Made by a program: the position numbers and the translations under genes. Shown here piece after piece: positions 55,535 to 64,000 of a DNA stretch of 64,000 bases (its first letter is position 1; every line of letters starts with the position of its first letter). The notes beneath the pieces are model-generated. The model saw only the letters and a list, made by a program, of their open reading frames with translations, was not told where the DNA came from and did no database searches. The DNA lies in the NCBI GenBank assembly GCA_963797015.1, contig CAWCNV010000001.1, positions 124,001-188,000 of the forward strand, written 5' to 3'. The stretch is from JBBPZA01 sp963797015. Lineage in GTDB: Bacteria; Actinomycetota; Thermoleophilia; Solirubrobacterales; Solirubrobacteraceae.

Positions 55535-58022
55535 GACGGAGCGCGCCGGTCACGCGCGGAAGGATCGGTATCGACGCCTCGATGCGGGTGCCCGCACCCG
55601 GCGGGCTGGTGACGTGGAGCTGGCCGCGTAGCGCCTCGACGCGGTCGGCGATCCCGCGCAGGCCGGTGCCCGAGCCCGCGTCGGCACCGCCGACGCCGTC
55701 GTCGCGCACGTCGACATGCGCGCCGTGTGGCGTGACCTGCACGCGGACGCGCACCTCCGAGGCGCGGGCGTACTTGGCGACGTTCGTGAGCGCCTCGGAC
55801 ACGATGTAGTAGGCGGCGGCTTCGACCGCCGGCGGCAGCTGCTCGTCGGGCATGCCGTCGATTTCCACCGGCACCGGCGAGCGGGCGGCCAGCGCGTCGA
55901 GCGCCGGGCCGAGCCCGCGCTCGGTGAGCACCGCGGGGTGGATCCCGCGCGCGAGCTCGCGCAGCTCTTCGAGCGCCTCGGCGAGCTCGGCCGAGGCGCG
56001 CGAGAGCTCGGTCCGCGCGCTCGGCGGGTCGGTCTCGAGCCCGCCCGCGACGAGGCGCAGGCGCAGCGCCAGCGAGACGAGGCGCTGCTGGGCTCCATCG
56101 TGGAGGTTGCGCTCCAGGCGGCGGCGCTCCGCGTCGCCCGCCTCCACGATCCGCGCCCGCGACGCGGCCAGGCGCTCGTAGGCGTCGGCGTTGGCCAGCG
56201 CCTGGGCGATCAGCTCGGCGAAGTCGCACAGCTGCTGCTCGGCGCCGTCGGGGAGGTCTTCCGGGTCGTACGCGGAGGCCACCAGCGCGCCCCACAGCCT
56301 GCCCGACACGCGCACGGGCGCGGCGACCGACGCGCGGTAGCCGCGCGCGCGCAGGTGTTCGCCGAGCGCTCCGCGAGCTCGGCGGTAGTCGTCGATCCGT
56401 TCGGCCTCGCCGCTGCGCCGGATCTTGGCGAGGACGGTGTCGCCGTCCAGCCGGAGCAGGGAGCCGACCGGAAGCCCGCCATCGGGCTGTGAGCTGAAGC
56501 GGCCGACGAGAACTGCCCGGACGTCGCTCTCGTAGCGCGCGACGTTCGCGCTCGGGGCGCCGAGGAGCCGTGCGACCTCCTCGGTGACCTGTTCGAACAC
56601 CGCGGTCGGGGGCGCGTCCGCGGCGACGAGCGTCGCGACCCGCCGCAGGGCCGCCTGCTCGGCCGCGAGCGAGCGCGTCGCGCGCTCGCTCTCGATCAGG
56701 CGCTGCTCGGCCTCCCGCCGCGAGGTGATGTCGCTCATCGTCGACACCACCGCCTCCGGCCGGCCGCGGACGTCCAGCACCGGACCCGAGCTCACCGAGA
56801 CCCAGGCGTCGCTGCCGTCGGGCCTCAGCAGCCGCGCGACCACCTGCGGCTCGGGCCCTCCGCCGCGCAGTGCGGCCTCTCCGAGCAGGCGCTCGCCGCC
56901 GATCTCGCGCCCGTCCGGGCCGACCGCGGTCGGCAGCACTTCGGCCGGCCTGCTCCCGCGCAGCCGGTCGCGCGACACGCCCGTGATCCGCTCGGCGGCG
57001 GCGTTGCACTCGATGATCACGCCCGCGCGGCTGCGCACGATGAGCCCCTCGGCCATCGAGGCCACGACCGAGCGCAGCCGTTCCTCGTTGGACCGCAGTG
57101 CCTCGCCGGCACGGGCCCGCTCGGCGGTCACCGCCGCCAGCACCAGCGAGGTGAGCGCCGCGGTGGCGAGGAAGAGCTGCGTCGAGAGCAGGCTGTCGGT
57201 GACCGAGTGGCGCACGAACGGCCCGGCGTTGTGAGCGGTGTTCCAGACGGTCAGCGATGCGGTGATGAGCAGCGCGGTCGACGCTCCGATCGGCCCGAAG
57301 CGCAATGCCGCCCAGATCAGGACCGGGAAGACCACGTAGGGGACGTCGCGCTGGTTGGGCAGCTCGGCCAGCAGCACCAGCGCGACCACCAGCACCGCCG
57401 CTTCGAGCGCCTCGCGCCGCCCGAACCGTGCCGGGCGCGCGACCGCCCACGTGAGCAGCACCGGCGTGACGATCAGGGCCCCGGAGAGGTCGGACAGCCA
57501 CCACGTCCGCCACACCCTGCCCAGCTCGCCGGCCTCGATCACGCCGCCCAGCCGCAACGAGGCCGGGCCGAAGCACGCGCTGATCAGCGTGCCGATCGCG
57601 GCGCAGGCGACGAGCCCGAGCACCTCGACGAGGCGCGTCAGCCCCACGCGGCTCCCGAACAGCCGCCGCAGCAGCACGGCGGCCACCACGACCTCCAGCG
57701 TGTTGCCGACGGTCTGGCCGAGGATCGTCCCGAGCGGCGTCCCGTAGTCGGCGACCAGCAGGTCGGCGATCACGACTCCCGGCCACAGCCGCGGGCCGAA
57801 CAGCACGAGCGCGGCGATCCCGACGCCGACCGGCGGCCAGAGCGCGGTCACCGCGCCGTTGAGGTAGGCGAGCCGCAGGCCCAGCTTGGCGGCGCCGTAG
57901 TAGGCCCCTGCCACCAGCAGCACCTGCACGACGTAGACGCCCACCGGCCCCATGCCGGCGGGGCGGAGCGCTCTCACGCGCTCGCCGATCGTCCTAGCCG
58001 AGATCGTGGATGCGTTCGTCAC
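55509..58022 (-). CDS. MASE1-PAS-GAF histidine kinase, orphan
   Basis: An 837-residue membrane kinase. An eight-helix MASE1 sensor (about 25-300; LAYLNGAVTALWPPVGVGIA is its typical entry motif) is followed by PAS (VVASMAEGLIVRSRAGVI...), then GAF (about 460-610). The HisKA_3 dimerisation helix is RRRLERNLHDGAQQRLVSLAL (His about 640) and the HATPase core has SEALTNVAKYA, DVRDDGVGGAD and GTGLRGIADRVEALRGQL. HisKA_3 kinases partner NarL/LuxR regulators. None is adjacent, but one exists at 19930-20586. GAF and PAS could bind a ligand or haem, as in DosS/DosT; no proof here. Confidence 0.9.
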   Translation of the reverse strand: MTNASTISARTIGERVRALRPAGMGPVGVYVVQVLLVAGAYYGAAKLGLRLAYLNGAVTALWPPVGVGIAALVLFGPRLWPGVVIADLLVADYGTPLGTILGQTVGNTLEVVVAAVLLRRLFGSRVGLTRLVEVLGLVACAAIGTLISACFGPASLRLGGVIEAGELGRVWRTWWLSDLSGALIVTPVLLTWAVARPARFGRREALEAAVLVVALVLLAELPNQRDVPYVVFPVLIWAALRFGPIGASTALLITASLTVWNTAHNAGPFVRHSVTDSLLSTQLFLATAALTSLVLAAVTAERARAGEALRSNEERLRSVVASMAEGLIVRSRAGVIIECNAAAERITGVSRDRLRGSRPAEVLPTAVGPDGREIGGERLLGEAALRGGGPEPQVVARLLRPDGSDAWVSVSSGPVLDVRGRPEAVVSTMSDITSRREAEQRLIESERATRSLAAEQAALRRVATLVAADAPPTAVFEQVTEEVARLLGAPSANVARYESDVRAVLVGRFSSQPDGGLPVGSLLRLDGDTVLAKIRRSGEAERIDDYRRARGALGEHLRARGYRASVAAPVRVSGRLWGALVASAYDPEDLPDGAEQQLCDFAELIAQALANADAYERLAASRARIVEAGDAERRRLERNLHDGAQQRLVSLALRLRLVAGGLETDPPSARTELSRASAELAEALEELRELARGIHPAVLTERGLGPALDALAARSPVPVEIDGMPDEQLPPAVEAAAYYIVSEALTNVAKYARASEVRVRVQVTPHGAHVDVRDDGVGGADAGSGTGLRGIADRVEALRGQLHVTSPPGAGTRIEASIPILPRVTGALRPRAPGLRR

Positions 58023-58058
58023 GCTTCGCCAGCACTGTACGCCGCCGGCGGCGTACAG

Positions 58059-58670
58059 TCAGCCCGCGGCGAAGCGGCGCAGCGCGGCCGCGCCGTCGCC
58101 GATCACCGGCGACCCGTGGGCGAGCAGCAGGTGCTCGGGCTCGAGCTCCTCGGCCAGCCGCGCGTAGCCCTCGCGCAGGCCGCGCTTTGCGGCCTCGACC
58201 TCGTCGCCCTCGCCCAGGTACTGGTCGGGGACGAAGGTCAGCTCGCCGCCGTTCCAGCGGATGGCGCCGTCGGCGATCGCGAGTGCCCGCACGCGCGGGA
58301 TCTCGACCGCTCCCTCATCGGGCCACTCGGCGTAGATCGCGTGGCAGCGCAGGCCGCCGGGCAGCTCTTCCCCGAACGCGAAGGGTGTCGGGTCGAGCTC
58401 CTTGTGCTCGTACTCGTGCAGGCCCTCGCGCACGACGTGGACCGGGCAGCCGAAGGCGGCGACGAAGTCGGCCGACTGGCGGTCGTGGTGGCGGTTGGTG
58501 AGCACGACCGCGCGCGGCGCGCCGTGCTCGCCCAGCCATTCGAGCCCGGCCGCCGGGACCATCGGGTCGAGCACCACGCCCTCCGGGCCGAGCAGGTAGG
58601 AGCTGACGTCCAGCCCGATGCTCGGATGGCGCGCCGTCCAGTGCCAGACGCCTTCCAGGATCTCCCTCAC
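58059..58670 (-). CDS. Metallo-beta-lactamase-fold-like protein
   Basis: A 203-residue protein with MBL-fold layout: VWHWTARHPSIGLDVSSYLLG, VVLDPMVPAAGLEWL, VVLTNRHHDRQSADFVAAFG and a closing PEHLLLAHGSPVIGDG. The HxHxDH zinc motif is degenerate (NRHHDRQS), so the usual two-zinc hydrolase site may be altered. Members of this group are often annotated as MBL-fold hydrolases of unknown substrate. GTG 58670 is used, 24 bp from the divergent DUF72 gene; a longer open frame is the antisense of that gene. Confidence 0.72.
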   Translation of the reverse strand: MREILEGVWHWTARHPSIGLDVSSYLLGPEGVVLDPMVPAAGLEWLGEHGAPRAVVLTNRHHDRQSADFVAAFGCPVHVVREGLHEYEHKELDPTPFAFGEELPGGLRCHAIYAEWPDEGAVEIPRVRALAIADGAIRWNGGELTFVPDQYLGEGDEVEAAKRGLREGYARLAEELEPEHLLLAHGSPVIGDGAAALRRFAAG

Positions 58671-58694
58671 GAGGACCGACGATACCGTGGCGAG

Positions 58695-59636
58695 ATGGCC
58701 GGTCGCATCCTCGTCGGCACCTCGAGCTGGGCCGATCCTGGCTTCGTGGAGGAGTGGTATCCGAAGGGGATGCCGGCGCGCGAGCGCCTGCCGTGGTACG
58801 CCGAGCGCTTCGAGGCGGTCGAGCTCAACTCGAGCTTCTACGCCGTGCCGGCGCGCGACGTGGTGGCGCGCTGGGCCGAGGTGACGCCTCCGGGCTTCAC
58901 GTTCGACGTCAAGCTGCACCAGCTCCTCTCGCGCCACAGCGCGCGCCTTGAGTCGCTCCCGCCCGACCTGCGCGCGGAGGCGCGGACCACGGACCGCGGG
59001 CGCGTCGTGCTCGAGCCCGAGCTCGAGCGGGCGCTCGCTCGGCGCTTCCTCGAAGAGCTCGCGCCGCTGGAGGAGGCGGGCAAGCTCGGCGCCTTCCTGC
59101 TCCAGCTCACGCCGGCGTTCCGGCCGCGCGCCAGCGAGCTGGACGAGCTCGCGCCGTTGCTCGAGGTGCTCGCGCCCCGGCGGGTCGCGGTCGAGTTCCG
59201 GCACCGCGGCTGGGTCGAGGGCGAGCAGTCCGAGCGCACCTTCCGCTGGCTGTCGGACCACGACGCCGCGTTCGTCTGCGTCGACGCGCCGCGCGGCGAC
59301 GCGCCGACGCTGATGCCGCCCGTCGACGCCGTCACCCGCGACGACCTCGCCTACCTGCGCCTGCACGGCCGCAACCTCGAGGGCTACCTCACCGGCCGCA
59401 GCGTCGCCGAGCGCTTCGCCTGGCGCTACAGCGACGAGGAGCTCGACGAGATCCGGGGGCGCGCCGCGGAGCTCGCGAGCATGGCGTCCGACGTCCGCAC
59501 GCAGTTCAACAACAACCGCGGCGCCGATGCCCCCACCTCCGCACGCCGCTTCCGCGAGCTGTTGGGCCAGGACCCGGGGCCGAGCCCCGACGTCGCGACC
59601 ACGCCGGCGCCGAAGGGCCAGACCGAGCTCTTCTGA
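58695..59636 (+). CDS. DUF72 (YecE-like) protein
   Basis: A 313-residue TIM-barrel protein of the DUF72/YecE family. It begins RILVGTSSWADPGFVEEWYPKG, then ERFEAVELNSSFYAVP, FTFDVKLHQLLSRHS, LGAFLLQLTPAFRP, RVAVEFRHRGWVE and YLRLHGRN. The last about 40 residues are usual for actinobacterial members (QFNNNRGADAPTSARRFRELLG). Function is unknown; UV-nuclease or metal-linked roles have been proposed for relatives. ATG at 58695. Confidence 0.88.
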   Translation: MAGRILVGTSSWADPGFVEEWYPKGMPARERLPWYAERFEAVELNSSFYAVPARDVVARWAEVTPPGFTFDVKLHQLLSRHSARLESLPPDLRAEARTTDRGRVVLEPELERALARRFLEELAPLEEAGKLGAFLLQLTPAFRPRASELDELAPLLEVLAPRRVAVEFRHRGWVEGEQSERTFRWLSDHDAAFVCVDAPRGDAPTLMPPVDAVTRDDLAYLRLHGRNLEGYLTGRSVAERFAWRYSDEELDEIRGRAAELASMASDVRTQFNNNRGADAPTSARRFRELLGQDPGPSPDVATTPAPKGQTELF

Positions 59637-59647
59637 GAGGGCCGACC

Positions 59648-60655
59648 TCAGGGGTCGGGCAGTATTCGCGGCAGCCCGAAGTGCGGGAATACGCCGGTGT
59701 CGGCGAACCAGGTGATCGCCGCGATCGCGTCATGCTCGAGCGTCAGCACGATCAGTCCGTAGGGACGGGCGATCGCCGCCTGCGCGTCGGGTAGGTAGCA
59801 GCCGAAGGCCGGCTGGGTGTTGGCCCGGATGGGCACGACGCGCAGCGGTCCGCCTCGGAGGTCCGCGCGGTGGCGAAGGAAGTCGGCGATCGGGCCGTGT
59901 CCCTGGTATTCGAGCGGCTGGGGCGGCATCGTGAGCAGGGCGTCGTCGGTGAGCAGCGCGATGACGTCGTCGACGTCGCCGCTCTGCACGGCTTCGGCGA
60001 AGCGCCCCACCAGCCGGCGCTCCAGGGCCGAGTTCGGCCGCGGCGCGCGATCGCGGTCGCGGGCCGACAGCCTCGCTTCGAGGGACGCCCGAGCGCGCTG
60101 GAGAGCGCCCTTGACCGAGGCCTCGCCGGTGTCGAGCATGTCCGCGACCTCTGCGGTGTTGAAGCCGAGCACGTCGCGCAGCACGAGCGCCGCGCGCTGG
60201 CGGGGCGGCAGGGCCTGGAGGCCGACGATGAACGCGAGCTCGATCGACTCCCTGGCCTCGTAGCGGGGCTCGGGCCCCGGGGAGCGGTCCGGGATCTCCC
60301 CGAGCAGGAGGTCGGGGTAGGGCTCGAGCCACATCGGCTCGGTCCGGCGGGTGGGCTCAGGCGGCTCAACGATGGCTTGTCGCTCCTGCGGTCGGCGCGA
60401 CCGGGCACGCAGCGCGTTCAGGCAGCCGTTCGTCGCGATCCGGTAGAGCCAGGTGCGCACGGAGGCGCGGCCCTCGAATGCATCGAGGCCGCGCCAGGCC
60501 GCCAGCAGCGTCTCCTGCACCAGATCCTCGGCGTCCTGCGTCGAACCGAGGATGCGGTAGCAGTGCAGCTGCAGCTCGCGCCGGTGGGGATCGGTGATCT
60601 CGCGGAACGCGTTCTCGTCCCCCGTGCGTGCCCGGGCGAGCGCGTCGCGTGTCAC
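59648..60655 (-). CDS. ECF sigma factor with C-terminal SnoaL-like domain
   Basis: A 335-residue sigma-70 family ECF factor. Region 2 is RELQLHCYRILGSTQDAEDLVQETLLAAWRGLDAF and RTWLYRIATNGCLNAL. Region 4 is LPPRQRAALVLRDVLGFNTAEVADML plus SVKGALQRARASLEA. An NTF2/SnoaL-like tail (about 210-335; LVGRFAEAVQSGDVDDVIALL...) is fused, as in the ECF41/SigJ-like and TIGR02960 groups, where it controls sigma activity without an anti-sigma factor. GTG at 60655. The likely target is the divergent DUF899 gene, 137 bp away; ECF41 factors usually control an adjacent gene. Confidence 0.88.
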   Translation of the reverse strand: MTRDALARARTGDENAFREITDPHRRELQLHCYRILGSTQDAEDLVQETLLAAWRGLDAFEGRASVRTWLYRIATNGCLNALRARSRRPQERQAIVEPPEPTRRTEPMWLEPYPDLLLGEIPDRSPGPEPRYEARESIELAFIVGLQALPPRQRAALVLRDVLGFNTAEVADMLDTGEASVKGALQRARASLEARLSARDRDRAPRPNSALERRLVGRFAEAVQSGDVDDVIALLTDDALLTMPPQPLEYQGHGPIADFLRHRADLRGGPLRVVPIRANTQPAFGCYLPDAQAAIARPYGLIVLTLEHDAIAAITWFADTGVFPHFGLPRILPDP

Positions 60656-60792
60656 CAGCTCCTCGCATCCGGGCGTCCCGTCGGTGCCATCACCAGAGAG
60701 GACACCAGCTCGGCGCCGAACGGACCGGCCGTTCCGTTCTCGCCGCCGCCGGTGTCTGAACGGACATGGACCCCGAAACAGGAGGACTCGCA

Positions 60793-61527
60793 ATGAACAT
60801 GCCGCCGATCGTCTCGCCGCAGGAGTGGGAGGCCGCGCGCGAGCAGCTGCTGGTGGAGGAGAAGGAGCTGACGCGCGCCCGCGACGCGCTGGCCGCCAAG
60901 CGGCGACGGATGCCGAGGATGGCGGTCGAGAAGCACTACGAATTCGAGGGGCCCGCCGGCAAGGCGAGCCTGCTCGACCTGTTCGAGGGGCGCCGTCAGC
61001 TGATCGTCTACCGCTACTTCTTCGAGCCCGGCGTATGGGGCTGGCCCGAGACCGGCTGCCGCGGCTGCTCCATGATCGCCGATCAGGTCGGCGGCCTGGC
61101 CCATCTGAACGCCCGCGACACCACGCTGGCGTTCGTGTCGCGCGCCCCGCAGCCAGACATCGAGCGCTGGAGGGCGCGGATGGGCTGGGAGATCCCGTGG
61201 TACACGCTCATCGACGACTTCGACGCCGACTTCGGCGTGCACGAGTGGCACGGCACCAACGCCTTCTTCCGCGACGACGAGCGGATCTTCCGCACCTACT
61301 TCGTCAACGGGCGCGGCGACGAGGCGATGGGCACGCACTGGAGCTACCTCGACATCACCGCGCTCGGGCGCCAGGAGGAGTGGGAGGACTCGCCCGAGGG
61401 ATACCCGCAGACCCCGCCCTATGGATGGTGGAACCTCCACGACGAGTACGACCAGCCGACCGTCTTCGAGCCGGCCCTCTCGGACGCCGCCGCCTCGCAG
61501 CGCGGCTCGAGGAGCCAACGCGCGTGA
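60793..61527 (+). CDS. DUF899 thioredoxin-like protein
   Basis: A 244-residue DUF899-family protein. VSPQEWEAAREQLLVEEKEL, then YEFEGPAGKASLLDLFEGRRQLIVYRYFFEPGV and a redox-type ETGCRGCSMIADQVGGLAHL (CxxC), WYTLIDDFDADFGVHEW and the C-terminal WWNLHDEYD. The thioredoxin-like fold and CxxC suggest a redox or detoxifying role. Genes of this family commonly sit beside SnoaL-tailed ECF sigma factors. ATG 60793 follows AGGAGG with ideal spacing. Its stop overlaps a 58-codon ORF by GTGA. Confidence 0.87.
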   Translation: MNMPPIVSPQEWEAAREQLLVEEKELTRARDALAAKRRRMPRMAVEKHYEFEGPAGKASLLDLFEGRRQLIVYRYFFEPGVWGWPETGCRGCSMIADQVGGLAHLNARDTTLAFVSRAPQPDIERWRARMGWEIPWYTLIDDFDADFGVHEWHGTNAFFRDDERIFRTYFVNGRGDEAMGTHWSYLDITALGRQEEWEDSPEGYPQTPPYGWWNLHDEYDQPTVFEPALSDAAASQRGSRSQRA

Positions 61528-61672
61528 TCGCTCACGTGCTCGTGACCGCTCACGTGGGCGGCGTGCCGGTGGAGGAGCTCCTGCCGTCGGTCACCGGCGC
61601 CGGGGCCTCCTTGCTGCTGGCGCGCGCGTGGCTGACGCTGCACCTGCGACGCCGACGGGAGTCCGGGAGGCG

Positions 61673-61700
<28 letters not shown>
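61524..61700 (+). CDS. Small membrane-associated ORF (58 aa)
   Basis: A 58-codon frame starting at GTG 61524 in a GTGA overlap with the DUF899 stop and running 28 nt into glpD. It encodes IAHVLVTAHVGGVPVEELLP, a short hydrophobic helix SVTGAGASLLLARAWLTLHL and a basic tail RRRRESGRRW. Overlaps at both ends and an HVGGVPVEE(L)LP motif I associate with small actinobacterial proteins support coding. Function unknown. Confidence 0.5.
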
Positions 61701-63475
<1,775 letters not shown>

Positions 63476-63506
63476 CTTTCCGCTCCCTCCCCGGTTGGAA
63501 TCCATC

Positions 63507-64000
63507 GTGCGCGCGTGCATCCTCGTCCTGCTGCTCGCGGCTCCGGCGCTGCTGATCGCGGCGCCGGTCGCCGGCGCGGCCTACTTTCCCGGCGACGTGA
63601 TCGACCCGGGCCCCGGCGTCTCCGCGGTCGAGAGCGCAGACCTGGCCTCCGACGGGACCGGCGGCGTCGCCTACCTGCGCACCGACGGCGGCGTCGACCA
63701 CCTGTTCGTCGCGCGGTTGCTGAATGGGCGCCTCGGCGCGGGCGAGCGCGTCGACACGGGTGTGCCGGAGGCGGCCTCGAACGCCGGTCTGGTGGGGATC
63801 GACGGCGGCCGGCTGACCGTGGTGTGGAACGCCGGCGGGCGCCTGATGGCCAGCTCGCGCGCGGCCGGCGACGGCGCCTGGGCTCCCGCCGCCACGATCT
63901 ACGATCAGCGCGCGGCGGGCAGGAACGTCACCAACGTCTCCTTCGACGCGAGCATCAACGGCGTGCCCTACGCGGCGTTCACCACCACGGGCGGCGGCGT
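63507..64000 (+). CDS. Exported repeat protein, 3' end beyond the window
   Basis: An open frame from GTG 63507 to the window edge (164 codons seen). A signal peptide, CILVLLLAAPALLIAAPVAG ending near AGAA, is followed by YFPGDVIDPGPGV and repeated strand units (LASDGTGGVAYLRTDGGVDH; LVGIDGGRLTVVWNAGGRLM; VSFDASINGVPYAAFTT). The D-x-x-G-x-x-x-V-x-Y/W periodicity suggests a beta-propeller-like exported protein. No family can be fixed from this part. Confidence 0.7.
   Translation, partial: MRACILVLLLAAPALLIAAPVAGAAYFPGDVIDPGPGVSAVESADLASDGTGGVAYLRTDGGVDHLFVARLLNGRLGAGERVDTGVPEAASNAGLVGIDGGRLTVVWNAGGRLMASSRAAGDGAWAPAATIYDQRAAGRNVTNVSFDASINGVPYAAFTTTGGG

Noticed and set aside
55531..57786. 751-codon minus-strand frame inside the histidine kinase gene
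   Set aside because: Arg/Ala/Gly-rich composition without any domain; the overlapping frame 55509-58022 has clear MASE1, GAF and kinase motifs.

Overview
The window is very GC-rich, densely coded DNA with frequent GTG starts and many 1-4 nt stop/start overlaps (GTGA, ATGA, TGATG). Together with an expanded family of NTF2-like proteins beginning MSQENVE, secreted proteins with an AYWTAGGSG motif and abundant two-component, Usp and P-type ATPase genes, this suggests an actinomycetote of the Thermoleophilia (Solirubrobacterales-like). That placement is inferred from gene content; no rRNA is present.

Region 1 (about 1-27 kb) is a stress/low-oxygen type island. It has four universal stress proteins plus an internally deleted one, two PfkB kinases, a PHP-type phosphatase, an inositol-phosphatase family protein and three P-type ATPases (one with an apparent frameshift near its N-terminus). 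It also has a GNAT acetyltransferase, a quinol-dependent nitric oxide reductase with three tightly coupled downstream genes, a NarL/LuxR response regulator, three cysteine-poor SQR/NDH-2-fold flavoproteins, acetate kinase, and a pair of paralogous uncharacterised proteins. The mix resembles the mycobacterial DosR dormancy regulon. A shared element close to GGGGAAACCACGGA lies 35-75 bp from several start codons and may be a common operator.

Region 2 (27-35.6 kb) has UDP-glucose pyrophosphorylase, a DUF2752/DUF2752/DUF4190 small membrane-protein operon, tRNA-Leu(CAG) beside a LAGLIDADG/HTH endonuclease-like gene, a Nudix hydrolase and tRNA-Glu(CTC). Next to tRNA-Glu is a small accessory segment bounded by imperfect 19-bp direct repeats. 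It holds two facing arrays of NTF2-like genes that collide in two truncated copies, plus a frameshifted copy.

Region 3 (35.6-44.5 kb) is surface and envelope biology: a three-gene secreted-protein operon (FN3 protein, a membrane-anchored protein, a TasA/SipW-cargo-like protein), a secreted zinc metalloprotease-like protein, an OmpR-type two-component system, a PAP2 phosphatase and a secreted glycoside hydrolase-like protein.

Region 4 (44.6-52.5 kb) is the most notable locus. A PduO-type cobalamin adenosyltransferase is divergent from a cobalamin riboswitch, which leads a tightly coupled operon. The operon encodes three exported proteins (at least one a DUF4430/transcobalamin-beta-like lipoprotein), an ECF transporter EcfT, a fused double EcfA ATPase, and an S-component fused to an alpha/alpha-toroid repeat domain. 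The parts resemble the two domains of animal intrinsic factor/transcobalamin linked to a bacterial ECF importer.

Region 5 (52.6-64 kb) has the three-subunit proton-translocating transhydrogenase, a MASE1-PAS-GAF histidine kinase without an adjacent regulator, an MBL-like protein, a DUF72 protein, a SnoaL-tailed ECF sigma factor divergent from a DUF899 gene, a small membrane ORF, glycerol-3-phosphate dehydrogenase and the start of an exported protein that runs off the window.
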